DNA from: Lewinellaceae bacterium
Lineage (GTDB): Bacteria > Bacteroidota > Bacteroidia > Chitinophagales > Saprospiraceae
Reading direction: 5' to 3'
Length of the DNA: 64,000 bases
NCBI GenBank assembly: GCA_020636005.1
Contig: JACJYR010000001.1
Span: forward strand, 3,166,501 to 3,230,500
Made by a program: the position numbers and the translations under genes. The notes beneath the pieces are model-generated. The model saw nothing but the letters and a program-made list of their open reading frames with translations. It ran no database searches and was not told the DNA's origin. Positions 52,341-61,365 of the stretch are shown here, piece by piece. The stretch's first letter is position 1; each line of letters starts with the position of its first letter.

Positions 52341-52462
52341 ATGGAGCGGAGTATATTAATCTGCGTTTATTAAATATGCCTGCTTGAGGCAAAATTTTGC
52401 TGGGATGGATCAAGCCGTTAAATTTACAGCTTATACAAATCCACTCACAAAATACTATTCAT

Positions 52463-55400
52463 ATGCCCAACACACTTACCTTTCGGTATTTTCTCTCAAA
52501 ATGCTTTATTGCTTTGATTTGCCAATTTTTAGCCCCTTATCTTTCTTATGGGAACGGAGGAGGTGAAGATGTTTTCAAGGCCCAGACTGGTTTCATCGAA
52601 AACAAAGGCCAGATAATTGACCAGCATCTTAAGGCCAACCAAGAGGTGAAGTACCTGTTTGCAGTAGGCAATTTTAAAACACAACTCCGGAAGGACGGCT
52701 TCAGCTATGAAATACTGGGTCGTAATAAGTCAAGCTATGCCGGCGGTAGCATCAGTGATGATGCACAAGCCGAAGAAGCAAAGAAGCTTGAAGATATCAT
52801 GTCCTATAGGATTGATGTTTATTTCGAAGGCACCAACAATGGCTGCTTTATTACGGGCGAGGAACCTTTTCAGGATCGGTTCAACTACTACACGCCCGGC
52901 ACGCCGGAACAGGGTGTGACCAATGTCCGGCACTTCCGCAAGATTTTTTACCACCAACTCTATAAAGGGATTGATCTGGAATTCATAGCACTGGCAGCAG
53001 GCGGCCAAGGCCTTATAAAGTACAATTTTATCCTTGCCCCCGGTGCCGATATATCCCAAATTAAAATGAGGATCGAGGGCGCTTTCAGGTCTACCATTAC
53101 AGACTCAGGTTCTATCAGCATGAAAACACCATTCGGTGAAATACTTGAAGAAATTCCTTACAGCTATTTTGATACAGAGAATGGCCATCAGGCTGTCAAC
53201 CTGCGTTATATCAGATTGGGCGGGAATATGTTTGGGATTCAGGGCACGGAAACGTCGGAACACCGGCTCATAATTGACCCTACCCCATCCCTGTCTTGGG
53301 GAAGTTATTATGGAGGCACAGGAATCGATGTTTCCTATAGCATCACATCGGATGCGCAAGGGAACGTGGTATTGGGCGGTTGGACATCCTCAAGCGCCAA
53401 CATAGCAACGGCCGGGGCACACCAAGTGGCTTATAGCGGCGGCACGAGGGACGGGATGGCCGCTAAATTTACCGCTGATGGCACAAGGCTTTGGGCTACC
53501 TATTACGGTGGGCCAGGAATAGATTTGGGGCGGTGCATCGGCTCGGACAGCGACGGTAATATTTTCCTTTCAGGTGAAACCGCATCTATGACAAACATAG
53601 CAACCACCGGGGCGCACCAAACTGAACTGCTTGGGGATTATGATGCTTTTTTGGTAAAATTTGACAGTGCGGGCATCAGAGAATGGGGTACCTACTATGG
53701 CGGCACAGGCAATGAAAGCGCCTTCTGGTTTGCGGTGAGCAACAACGGCCATATTTTCTTAACGGGCGGGACCGGCTCCACTGACGGAGTTGCCACGCCA
53801 GGTTCCCATCAAGAATCATTGGGCGGGGAGCAGGATGCGTTCCTGGCAAAATTCAGTCCTGGTGGGGCATTGCAATGGGGGACATATTATGGGGGCGGTG
53901 GCTACGACCGGGCGAATGGGATAAACATTGGTGCAAGTGGGGATTTGATCCTTACAGGGGAAACAAAATCCCAAGATGGAATAGCAACAGCGGGAGTACA
54001 GCAGGAAACAAAATCCGGTGATTTTGATGCATTTATAGCAAAATTCAAAGAAGGTGGTGCACTCGTTTGGGGGACATATTACGGCGGCAGCAATGTCGAG
54101 CATGGGTACTCTATCGTTGAAAACAGCGACGGCAATATTTTCATGGGGGGAAGCTCCACATCCTCTTTCAATATTGCAACTACAGGCTCCCACCAAACTA
54201 CGAATGGTGGTGGCAGCTTTGCTGGCGATGGTATCCTGCTTAAGCTCGACAGTAACGGTATCCGGCAATGGTGCACCTATTTTGGGGGTTCGGGGGAGGA
54301 TCTTGTTTCGGCTGTCGAGTTGGCAAATGGGGCTATTTACATTTGCGGGTCAACTTCTTCTTCCAATTCTATTTCGACGCCGGGCGCCCACCAAACCGAA
54401 AAAAGCGGTGGATATGATGGCTATCTGGCCAAATTTACCGGGGATGGGGATTTGGAATGGGCAAGTTATTATGGAGGTGCGGGAGGCGACTTTTTGTACA
54501 ATATTGACGTTGGCAGCAATGGAAGCCAATATGTAACCGGTGAAACAGTCTCTACCACCAATATCTCAACGGTCGGAGCCTACCAAGAGGTTTTTGGCGG
54601 TGGCATGGCCGACATCGTTCTGGCCAGGTTTGTAGAATGCGGGTCATTTGCACCAAGTGCCTCTTCAAACAGCCCTGTTTGTGGTGGTGGCCCCATCGAA
54701 CTAACTGCCTCTGGCGGCATCGCATATTCATGGGCAGGGCCGGATGGTTTTGTAAACCAGGGCCAAAACCCAATAGTCCCTAATGCAAATTCTTCGTCGG
54801 AGGGCATTTATTCGGTCACGATAACAGATGCAGATGGTTGCTATGAATCCATTAATCTGGATATTAAAGTTTCTCCGTCCGTTGTTTTAGAATCGAACAG
54901 CCCTGTCTGCGAAGGCAACACCCTGATGTTGGCTGGCATTGGGGATGGGATGTTTTCGTGGGCGGGGCCAGGTGGATTCCAAAGTAACGAACAGTCTCCC
55001 ATCATTGAAAACCTGACTTTAGCCAATAGCGGTTCTTATGCTGCAACGGTTACGCTTCCCAATGGATGTTTCAACAACAGTGAATTGTTAGTGGTAGTGA
55101 ACGCCCTTCCCATAGTTACATTTAACCTCCCCTCCTCGGATACCCTGGTATGTCTTGGTGACAATCCATTCATGCTATTGGGCGGATTTCCAGAACCAGG
55201 AATTTATGCCGGGACCGGAGTCACAGGCAATATATTCAACCCTTTGGCCGCTGGCGAAGGGCAGCACGAAATCAGCTATGTTTATACAGATAATAATGGC
55301 TGCAGCAACCTTGCTGTTCAAACGATAATTGTCGAGACATGCTCTTCTATCCATGAAACGCTGCAACTTCCCAGTTTATCTATTTTCCCCAATCCATCAA

Positions 55401-55603
55401 ATGGACTTATTAATATCAGGCTAGATAATGCTGTAGATAGTTGCTCCCTCATCGTAAGGGATTTGAATGGAAGGAAGGTCTTTTTGGAGGATCGGTTCGA
55501 GCGTGGTGTCCTTGATTTGAGCAAGTTCGTCAGTGGAATTTATTTTTTGACCCTTCATTCAAAGGAATGGATATGGAATGGGAAAATAATATTGGTTGAG
55601 TGA
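52463..55603 (+). CDS. Secreted DUF7948/SBBP-repeat protein with T9SS sorting domain
   Basis: 1046 residues from the ATG at 52463, with a signal segment (FIALICQFLAPYLSYG). Residues ~40-270 match the N-terminal DUF7948 domain (FIENKGQI, VKYLFAVGNFKTQLRKDGFS). Then about eight SBBP beta-propeller-like repeats, each with WGTYYGG...SDGNIFL(T/S)GxTxS and AT(A/T)GAHQ. Two Ig/PKD-like units follow (SNSPVCGGGPIELTASGG, SNSPVCEGNTLMLAG) and a T9SS type A sorting domain at the C-terminus (LSIFPNPSNGLINIRL). It is exported through T9SS to the cell surface or medium; function unknown, perhaps adhesion. Confidence 0.9.
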   Translation: MPNTLTFRYFLSKCFIALICQFLAPYLSYGNGGGEDVFKAQTGFIENKGQIIDQHLKANQEVKYLFAVGNFKTQLRKDGFSYEILGRNKSSYAGGSISDDAQAEEAKKLEDIMSYRIDVYFEGTNNGCFITGEEPFQDRFNYYTPGTPEQGVTNVRHFRKIFYHQLYKGIDLEFIALAAGGQGLIKYNFILAPGADISQIKMRIEGAFRSTITDSGSISMKTPFGEILEEIPYSYFDTENGHQAVNLRYIRLGGNMFGIQGTETSEHRLIIDPTPSLSWGSYYGGTGIDVSYSITSDAQGNVVLGGWTSSSANIATAGAHQVAYSGGTRDGMAAKFTADGTRLWATYYGGPGIDLGRCIGSDSDGNIFLSGETASMTNIATTGAHQTELLGDYDAFLVKFDSAGIREWGTYYGGTGNESAFWFAVSNNGHIFLTGGTGSTDGVATPGSHQESLGGEQDAFLAKFSPGGALQWGTYYGGGGYDRANGINIGASGDLILTGETKSQDGIATAGVQQETKSGDFDAFIAKFKEGGALVWGTYYGGSNVEHGYSIVENSDGNIFMGGSSTSSFNIATTGSHQTTNGGGSFAGDGILLKLDSNGIRQWCTYFGGSGEDLVSAVELANGAIYICGSTSSSNSISTPGAHQTEKSGGYDGYLAKFTGDGDLEWASYYGGAGGDFLYNIDVGSNGSQYVTGETVSTTNISTVGAYQEVFGGGMADIVLARFVECGSFAPSASSNSPVCGGGPIELTASGGIAYSWAGPDGFVNQGQNPIVPNANSSSEGIYSVTITDADGCYESINLDIKVSPSVVLESNSPVCEGNTLMLAGIGDGMFSWAGPGGFQSNEQSPIIENLTLANSGSYAATVTLPNGCFNNSELLVVVNALPIVTFNLPSSDTLVCLGDNPFMLLGGFPEPGIYAGTGVTGNIFNPLAAGEGQHEISYVYTDNNGCSNLAVQTIIVETCSSIHETLQLPSLSIFPNPSNGLINIRLDNAVDSCSLIVRDLNGRKVFLEDRFERGVLDLSKFVSGIYFLTLHSKEWIWNGKIILVE

Positions 55604-55665
55604 CGACTTCTTTTGCGGCATGGTGGTACGTTCTGACCCCTGCAAGCACAGGGTCTCAAAAAGAA

Positions 55666-55717
55666 AAAAACGCCCTGCTCCTGCCAGATAGCAAGCCGGC
55701 AGGAGCAGGGCGTTTTT
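55666..55717 (+). terminator. Strong terminator after the SBBP gene
   Basis: Perfect 20-bp stem (55666-55685 with 55698-55717), rich in GC and flanked by A5/T5, so active in both directions. A second hairpin GACCC/GGGTC lies at 55635-55656. Confidence 0.9.
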
Positions 55718-55829
55718 ATTAAAGAGAGGCTTTGGGGCAGCTAAGGACAGCGATAAGCATGGTGGTGAAAGAAACCGGTTATTTTTCACCCCAAACAAGA
55801 TGACTGTTGCGGGTGTGCCGTAAAAAGTG

Positions 55830-55888
55830 CCCGTGAGCGCACGGCGGCCGTTGTTTTATTAAAAAAAATATTCACGGGTGGGCCGTGC
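55830..55888 (+). other. Two crossing inverted repeats upstream of the AraC-type gene (possible pseudoknot leader)
   Basis: CCCGTGA (55830-55836) can pair with TCACGGG (55872-55878), and GCACGGC (55839-55845) with GCCGTGC (55882-55888). The two 7-bp stems cross, so RNA would form a pseudoknot or choose one stem. The region is 52 bases before the ATG of the regulator gene. Confidence 0.45.
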
Positions 55889-55940
55889 ACCAATGAAAGG
55901 GTTGGACTACTTTGCATGGTAAAACAACAAAATACACCCT

Positions 55941-56372
55941 ATGGCGGCTACCCAAAAAATGTCAGCAGCGTCTTTGCCCCCATTAGGCAATGGGGCCAGC
56001 AATGCACTTTCCCCTCCCCGGGAGGAAAATTTTTCCCAGAAATTGTTTGCCCTGCTGGAAGCCCGTTACGGCGACGAGGGTTTCGGCGTCGATCAGGTTT
56101 GCCGTCAGCTTTGCCTTTCCCACATGCAGGTTTACCGGAAGATAAAGCGGGAAACGGGGCGGTCGCCGGGCCAGTTGCTGGTAGAGTTCCGCATGGCCAA
56201 GGCGAAGCACCTGCTCGAAACGACCGATCTGCCCATCTGCGAGGTGGCCGACCGGACGGGGTTCGGTTCGCACAACAATTTTTCCCGCACCTTCCGACGG
56301 CTGTTCCAGTGCCCGCCCGCCCGGTACAGGGCGAATTCCAGGCCGGGGCAAGTTATAAATAGGCTAAAATAA
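55941..56372 (+). CDS. Stand-alone AraC-type DNA-binding protein
   Basis: 143 residues. After a 30-residue polar N-terminus comes one complete AraC HTH domain: LCLSHMQVYRKIKRETGRSPGQ (as LCLSHMQVYRKIKRE then TGRSPGQ) with first recognition helix, FRMAKAKHLLETTDLPICEVADRTGF and SHNNFSRTFRRLFQCPPARYR as the second. No ligand-binding or kinase domain is attached, in contrast to usual AraC or hybrid two-component proteins of Bacteroidota. It may need a partner or be the separated output domain of a larger protein. The target is probably the following T9SS gene (inference). Confidence 0.8.
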   Translation: MAATQKMSAASLPPLGNGASNALSPPREENFSQKLFALLEARYGDEGFGVDQVCRQLCLSHMQVYRKIKRETGRSPGQLLVEFRMAKAKHLLETTDLPICEVADRTGFGSHNNFSRTFRRLFQCPPARYRANSRPGQVINRLK

Positions 56373-56693
56373 GTTAGCAGCGGGCTAACGCTCTGCCCCT
56401 TTGGCGACCAACTTTGTATGCGGAAGTTTCGTCGGCCAAGCCCACCGCAGCGGGGTGGGAAAACGGTACACACTTGGCGGGAGGCTTCCTGATTTCCCTG
56501 GAATTTTTCATTTGCCTGCCGAACAGGATCCCTTCCGGATCCCCATTTTTTTGATGTTCATGGTAAAACGGCAGAGGGCCGGACGGCCCCCTGCGAGGAT
56601 GGCTTTTGCCAAAGGCCAGGCATGTGGGCACCGCCGCACTGCCACGGGCTTGCGCGCACAGGTTTCAACATTTCACCCTTAAATACTTTGTTT
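56373..56693. other. Intergenic region, nothing recognised
   Basis: About 320 bases between the regulator and the T9SS gene. A TACTTTG box lies 13 bases before the next start codon and CAACTTTG at 56409; neither is a perfect promoter box. Confidence 0.35.
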
Positions 56694-58667
56694 ATGAAAT
56701 TTCACCAATTAATGCCCTCCCTCCTGTATTTTGCTTGTTTGTGCTTCTCGTTGCCTGCCCAGAGCATCCTGCACGAAACGAAGCCACCCGTTTCGCAAAA
56801 AGAATTGCAGTACCGGGCCGCTGAGAAGTCGCCACCCTTGACGGCCTATTCCACGGGCCCCGTTTTCCCCATGCAGAGGCCGACCATCACGGCAAAGGAT
56901 CTGGCTGAGTTCGCCACCCGTTCCTGCGAAGGGGACGAAGAAGAAAATCCCGTGGTCGAATATTTGAAAGAACAGGCAGCGCAGGGCCTGTTGCCTGATT
57001 TTGCCGATGCCGTGGGGGTGGACATGCTGCCTGCCGGAAAAGAGAACGGCCCGCAGGATGCCATCAGCGCTACCTTGCCCTCGCTCTATTCCAGCTTCAA
57101 TGCCACGGCCATCGGCTCCGGCAACCCGCCGGACAACGCCATGGCCATTTCCAACACGGGCTACATCGTCACGGCCGTCAACAGCAGTATCGCCATCTAC
57201 AACTCCAGCGGCACCAGCCTGGGCTCGTGGACGCTCTATTCCTTTATGAACGGCGCAGGGGCGGGCGTGGTGAACGATTTCTTCGACCCCACCGTCCTCT
57301 ACGACAGCGGCTCCAACCGGTTTTTCCTGGTTTGCGTGGTGGGGCGCACCCCGGCCGACTCCCGGCTGGCATTGGGTTTTTCCTCTTCGAGCAACCCGAC
57401 CAACAGCTGGAACTTCTACTACCTGCCGGGCAACATACTCAACAACAATTGCTGGTTCGATTTCCCCAGGATCGGCTACTCCACCAGCGAAGTCTATATA
57501 GCCGGCAATTTGTTCAACACCACGAACTCCTTCAACCAAGCCGTTATCTTCCAAATACCCAAGGCGGCCGGCTATGCGGGCAACTCCCTCAACTATCAGT
57601 ATTGGTACGGCATCAGCGGTGCACCGTTTACGCTTTGCCCGGTGTCCTTCGGTGGCACGGGCAGCTACGGGCCGGGTGCGTATTTTGTCGCCCACCCCAG
57701 CGGCACGGGCACTATGACGAAATTTTACAACCTCACCGACAACATGTCGGCCTCCAACGAGCAACTGCTATATTATCCGATTACGGTCACCTCCTATGCC
57801 ATTGGGCCGAATGCCGCCCAAAAGAACACGACAGAAAAACTGGACGTGGGGGACAGCCGCATCCAGAACGCGGTCTATATGTCTAATTGTGTCCACTATG
57901 TTTATTGTGCCAAAGCAAACGGGACGCAAAACGGCATCCATTACGACCGGCTCAACGTGACCAACAATACCATCGTCAACAAGCGCATCTATTCGACCGG
58001 TGGAGAGGCCTTTACCTATCCGGCGGTGGCCTGGGTAGGCGGCACGTCGACCGACAAGTCGGTGCTCATCTCCTTCCAGTTCAGCAAATCCACGGTGTTC
58101 CCCGGGGTGGGGGCATTGAATGTGGACAACGCCAACAACGTATCATCGTGGCTCACCTGTGCCACCGGCACAGGGTTCGTCAACCAGAACAACACGGGCA
58201 ACCAGACGGTCTCTCGCTGGGGCGACTACACCGCCCTGTGCAGGCGGGCAGGTTCCAACCCGTTGCGGGTGTGGGGCGGGGCCAGTTTTGGCAATACCTC
58301 CAACCAATACACCTGCAAGATTTTCCAAATCGGGATCAACGGCCTGCTGCCGGACGACCCGCCCGTTGAAGAACGGGGCAACGGCGATAACACGCAGCCT
58401 ATGGTCACGGCTTCGGTCTATCCCAACCCGGTGGCCGATGGCCAGGTCAACATCGCTTTCGACAACCTGGAAAACAGGGAGATGGAAATCCGGCTGCTTT
58501 CGCCCCTGGGCGTACCGCTGAGAACTTTGTACTCGGGCCAGGTGCAGCCCAGCCTGGAAAACCTCAGCCTGGATGTGTCCGATCTGCAGCCGGGGAGCTA
58601 TTTTGTGCAAATATTGAATGGCAAAAAAACCGTCAGTTGTGAAAAGATATTTGTTGTCAGCCGCTAA
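56694..58667 (+). CDS. Secreted T9SS cargo protein, propeller-like, function unknown
   Basis: 657 residues from the ATG at 56694, which gives a signal peptide (SLLYFACLCFSLPAQS). No catalytic family was recognised. The middle (PPDNAMAISNTGYIVTAVNS, FFDPTVLYDSGSNRFFLV, WFDFPRIGYSTSEVYIAGN, SRWGDYTALCRRAGSNPLRV) matches a secreted beta-propeller-like pattern seen in proteins described only as T9SS sorting-domain proteins. The C-terminal ~85 residues are the type A sorting domain (ASVYPNPVADGQVNIAFDN ... GSYFVQIL). Exported to the cell surface or medium. Confidence 0.85.
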   Translation: MKFHQLMPSLLYFACLCFSLPAQSILHETKPPVSQKELQYRAAEKSPPLTAYSTGPVFPMQRPTITAKDLAEFATRSCEGDEEENPVVEYLKEQAAQGLLPDFADAVGVDMLPAGKENGPQDAISATLPSLYSSFNATAIGSGNPPDNAMAISNTGYIVTAVNSSIAIYNSSGTSLGSWTLYSFMNGAGAGVVNDFFDPTVLYDSGSNRFFLVCVVGRTPADSRLALGFSSSSNPTNSWNFYYLPGNILNNNCWFDFPRIGYSTSEVYIAGNLFNTTNSFNQAVIFQIPKAAGYAGNSLNYQYWYGISGAPFTLCPVSFGGTGSYGPGAYFVAHPSGTGTMTKFYNLTDNMSASNEQLLYYPITVTSYAIGPNAAQKNTTEKLDVGDSRIQNAVYMSNCVHYVYCAKANGTQNGIHYDRLNVTNNTIVNKRIYSTGGEAFTYPAVAWVGGTSTDKSVLISFQFSKSTVFPGVGALNVDNANNVSSWLTCATGTGFVNQNNTGNQTVSRWGDYTALCRRAGSNPLRVWGGASFGNTSNQYTCKIFQIGINGLLPDDPPVEERGNGDNTQPMVTASVYPNPVADGQVNIAFDNLENREMEIRLLSPLGVPLRTLYSGQVQPSLENLSLDVSDLQPGSYFVQILNGKKTVSCEKIFVVSR

Positions 58668-58674
58668 AGGGCGG

Positions 58675-58899
58675 GTGCTCGGGGCGGCGCTTTGCTGCGC
58701 TGCCTGTTGTATGGGCTGCCCCAAATCCGACCGGACAGGCCCCTCGAAAGGGGAGGCCCAGGCAGAGCCTTTGGAAGGGGGCGGCTCCACGCTGCCCCCC
58801 TCCGGCCAGGAAGTGCACAACGATACCCATTACGTTCCCATCCTCGTGCCCGACCAGCGCTTGTTGGACAGCCTGAAGCAGGTAGATGACGGAAAATAG
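58675..58899 (+). CDS. Very small lipoprotein
   Basis: About 74 residues from the GTG at 58675, which avoids the overlap an ATG at 58618 would need. The N-terminus LGAALCCAACCMGC is a lipobox-type signal, then a Gly/Pro/Ser-rich linker and a short helix (DQRLLDSLKQVDDGK). Composition and position right behind a T9SS gene suggest a real small lipoprotein, but family support is absent. Confidence 0.45.
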   Translation: MLGAALCCAACCMGCPKSDRTGPSKGEAQAEPLEGGGSTLPPSGQEVHNDTHYVPILVPDQRLLDSLKQVDDGK

Positions 58900-58933
58900 A
58901 AGAAGCGTACCAAAATAAGGGGTGCCGCCAGCC

Positions 58934-59006
58934 AGCCCCGGCCGGGCGGCCATGTTTGTGGAAAACCAGGTTTCTGCAAGCGTGGCCGCCTGGCCGGGGC
59001 TTTTTT
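58934..59006 (+). terminator. Long GC-rich terminator hairpin
   Basis: AGCCCCGGCC and GCGGCCA (58934-58952) pair with TGGCCGC and GGCCGGGGCT (58983-59001), then six T. Ends the T9SS/lipoprotein transcript. Confidence 0.9.
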
Positions 59007-59479
59007 ATTCGAAGAACACCTGGTCATCGGGTGGGTAAAAAAAAACGGCAGCACACCTTTCGATGCCTGCCGTAAGTGTCACAATAGTGTGAAGGGCTCC
59101 TTGGGTGGGGTAGATAATAGTGTGTGGCTTTTGATTGTTTTTTGGGCCAAAGACCCTAAAGGGCGCTGCAAAAAATTGCAGCGCTCAGGGTGAATTAAAT
59201 ACAATACGCTATTTATACTGCCCAGGGGCAGTTGAGAATTTAAAAAGTCGGTTTTGGGACATCACCGTTTTTGGGATGCCAGTTTCCGGATGTAATAAAG
59301 GATGAGAAAACGGGAAATCGGTTAGTATTCTATCAGTTGAATCGGCGTGGTGGCCACCACATTATTCTTTGCGTTAATGTTTCAAAAATATTGCCATTTG
59401 GCACAATACGAAGGGTTTTCTCCGAAAAAAATTAAAAAAAAATTTCACGTATATGTGGCAGATAGAATGCAAGATAGGC
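59007..59479. other. Intergenic region with two further hairpins
   Basis: About 470 bases, no gene. ACGGCAG/CTGCCGT (59045-59073) preceded by an A-run would be a terminator on the minus strand. GCGCTGCAA/TTGCAGCGC (59163-59171, 59176-59184) is a perfect 9-bp stem with an A4 loop. Confidence 0.5.
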
Positions 59480-60085
59480 TCAATTTAACACTTTTTCCAA
59501 CCATAACTCCAACACCCTTAACGCCTCCCGCAGGTTTTGGCCAAAAGTGAATATCCCTTCCGGGTGGCCTTCCATCACGAAAATTTTTTGCTCCGCCACA
59601 TTCGTTCTTTCAAACAGCCCGATAATAGACCTGGCCATCTCGGGCGTACCATAGGTAGCTTCCTGCCCGGTCGTCGGCACTTTGCCCAACAGGTACTCCC
59701 AAAGGCCCGCATGGTGGGCATGTATCACCCCATTTACCTTTTGCGAAGATTGATACACCACCGCATGGCTCATGCTTTCGGAGGAGGCGATGACGGGGCC
59801 TTCGCAATACACGGTGTTCCTGTCCACATCAACCCCGGTCACTGTGGTAAAATGGGCAGCTTCCAACGTTGGCCGGTGGCCCGTGGCAGAGCCGGTGATG
59901 ACGAAAGATCCGCCTTCGCCCAGCCGTCGGCTGATATTGCCATAGCCGGTGCCGTTCCCATACACCCCGATCAGCCCTTGCCGGTGGGCAGCATCCCGCC
60001 AAAAGGGGAGGTCGGAAAGTTCTGCCGGGGTTGGGGGTGGCATGTTTTTCCACACCGCTTTGAACTTAATGTAGCCTTCGTCCAT
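59480..60085 (-). CDS. Class II aldolase/adducin family protein
   Basis: 201 residues from the ATG at 60085. Class II aldolase fold: GNGTGYGNISRRLGEGGSFVITGSATG near the N-terminus, and the metal-binding IHAHHAGLW (His-x-His) with a later GHPEGIFTFG providing the third ligand. Members include fuculose-phosphate aldolase, ribulose-5-phosphate epimerase and methylthioribulose-phosphate dehydratase; which one this is cannot be told, as the sugar-phosphate pocket differs. It is divergent from mlaE. Confidence 0.82.
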   Translation of the reverse strand: MDEGYIKFKAVWKNMPPPTPAELSDLPFWRDAAHRQGLIGVYGNGTGYGNISRRLGEGGSFVITGSATGHRPTLEAAHFTTVTGVDVDRNTVYCEGPVIASSESMSHAVVYQSSQKVNGVIHAHHAGLWEYLLGKVPTTGQEATYGTPEMARSIIGLFERTNVAEQKIFVMEGHPEGIFTFGQNLREALRVLELWLEKVLN

Positions 60086-60175
60086 TTTGCATGGGTTGAT
60101 TTTTGCAACCATCACCGGGGCCGCTGAAAGACGGCGACGATGCTCAGAACTAACTGTTATTTACCAAAATTAGCC

Positions 60176-60183
60176 TAATTTTG
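60176..60183 (+). promoter_or_regulatory. Candidate -7 box TAATTTTG before mlaE
   Basis: Perfect TAnnTTTG followed by CCGCC, 134 bases before the mlaE start. The -33 position reads CTG, a weak match. Confidence 0.4.
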
Positions 60184-60316
60184 CCGCCTTCAAATTGAGA
60201 TTATCAAGAAATTAAAATGTTGAGTATCAATTTTTTATTTTCTTAATTTCCGGTTTCCTGATAGTGTTTCATATAAATGCCTTGCCTTCATGGCGGGGCC
60301 AACGGGGCACAACCTT

Positions 60317-61063
60317 ATGAACTTCAACCTTTTATATCATTTTGGACGATACCTTATTTTGCTCCGGCAGGCCTTTTCCCGCCCGGAAAACCATTCGATG
60401 TACTGGAAGGAAACCCTCCGGCAAATGGAGGACATCGGCATCGGCTCCCTGGTTATCGTGGCCCTCATCTCTGTATTCATGGGTGCGGTAGCTGCCGTGC
60501 AGTTCAGCTACCAGTTGGATGGTACGCTGGTGCCGACCTGGTACATCGGTTATATTGTCCGTGACTTAGCTATCATCGAATCTGCCCCAACCATTACCTG
60601 CCTGGTACTGGCGGGGAAAGTCGGTAGCAACATGGCCGCTGAAATCGGCACCATGCGCCAAAAAGAGCATATTGACGCCATGGAAATCATGGGGGTCAAT
60701 ACAGCCGCCTACCTGATTTTACCGAAAATAATTGCTGCCATTTTCGTCATCCCCTTGTTGGTGACCCTTTCGGCCTACATCGCCATCATCGGGGGTTACC
60801 TGGCCACCGTGCCGACCGGAACCCTTTCGCAAGACGACTATGCCAGGGGGCTGCGGGCTTTTTTCCAGCCTTACAATGTCAATTTGATGTACATTAAATC
60901 GGTGGTGTTTGCTTTCATCCTGACTACCGTCCCCTGTTTCCAGGGCTACTTTGTGAAGGGTGGCAACATCGAACTGGGCAAGGCCAGCACCAATGCCGTT
61001 GTCTTCAGCAATATCCTCATTCTATTATTCGACTATTTGTTGGCGGTATTGTTGACGGGTTGA
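60317..61063 (+). CDS. mlaE: MlaE family lipid ABC transporter permease
   Basis: 248 residues from the ATG at 60317. Five to six membrane helices with the permease signature: FMGAVAAVQFSYQL, GYIVRDLAIIESAPTITCLVLAGKVGSNMAAEIGTMR split over the EAA-like loop, and MEIMGVNTAAYLILPKIIA. MlaE proteins move phospholipids between the two membranes. The ATPase partner follows 300 bases downstream on the same strand; MlaD-type binding protein is not adjacent. Confidence 0.9.
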   Translation: MNFNLLYHFGRYLILLRQAFSRPENHSMYWKETLRQMEDIGIGSLVIVALISVFMGAVAAVQFSYQLDGTLVPTWYIGYIVRDLAIIESAPTITCLVLAGKVGSNMAAEIGTMRQKEHIDAMEIMGVNTAAYLILPKIIAAIFVIPLLVTLSAYIAIIGGYLATVPTGTLSQDDYARGLRAFFQPYNVNLMYIKSVVFAFILTTVPCFQGYFVKGGNIELGKASTNAVVFSNILILLFDYLLAVLLTG

Positions 61064-61075
61064 GTGCAGTGCAGT

Positions 61076-61093
61076 CGGGAAATTCATTTCCCG
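61076..61093 (+). terminator. Hairpin directly after mlaE
   Basis: CGGGAAA-TTCA-TTTCCCG, perfect 7-bp stem, 13 bases after the mlaE stop; no T-run follows, so it may be an mRNA 3' stabiliser rather than a terminator. Confidence 0.45.
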
Positions 61094-61128
61094 GCGTTCG
61101 GTTGATTTTGAACGGAAAATAATGTAGC

Positions 61129-61195
61129 CTAAGGATCGAAGGAAAAATAGTCCCGGTGTGAAATCGGGATTATTTAAAAAAAAAAACTTCCAGCA
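61129..61195 (-). repeat. Dispersed ~60-bp hairpin element, copy C
   Basis: On the minus strand: GGAAG, T11, AAATAA, hairpin CCCG...CGGG, CTATTTTTCC, TTCGATCCTTA. Nearly the same length and order as copy A. It lies in the mlaE-mlaF gap and points away from mlaF. The rest of that gap holds no gene. Confidence 0.65.
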
Positions 61196-61365
61196 CTGGG
61201 GTTTCAAATTCGAACTAACGAAGTTATTTTTTCATCGTTACTAACCAAAATAGATGCAACCCGCACGTAAAGAAAGACTTATAGCGGGCGAAAAAATTTT
61301 ATTCACTCGCTTCTTTGTTTTTTTTGCACTGTGCTTGTGAATTGAATTTCCCGACTACTTAAGAA

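Noticed and set aside
58618..58674. ATG at 58618 as start of the small lipoprotein
   Set aside because: It would overlap the T9SS gene by 50 bases and put a basic stretch before the signal; the GTG at 58675 gives a proper lipobox signal.
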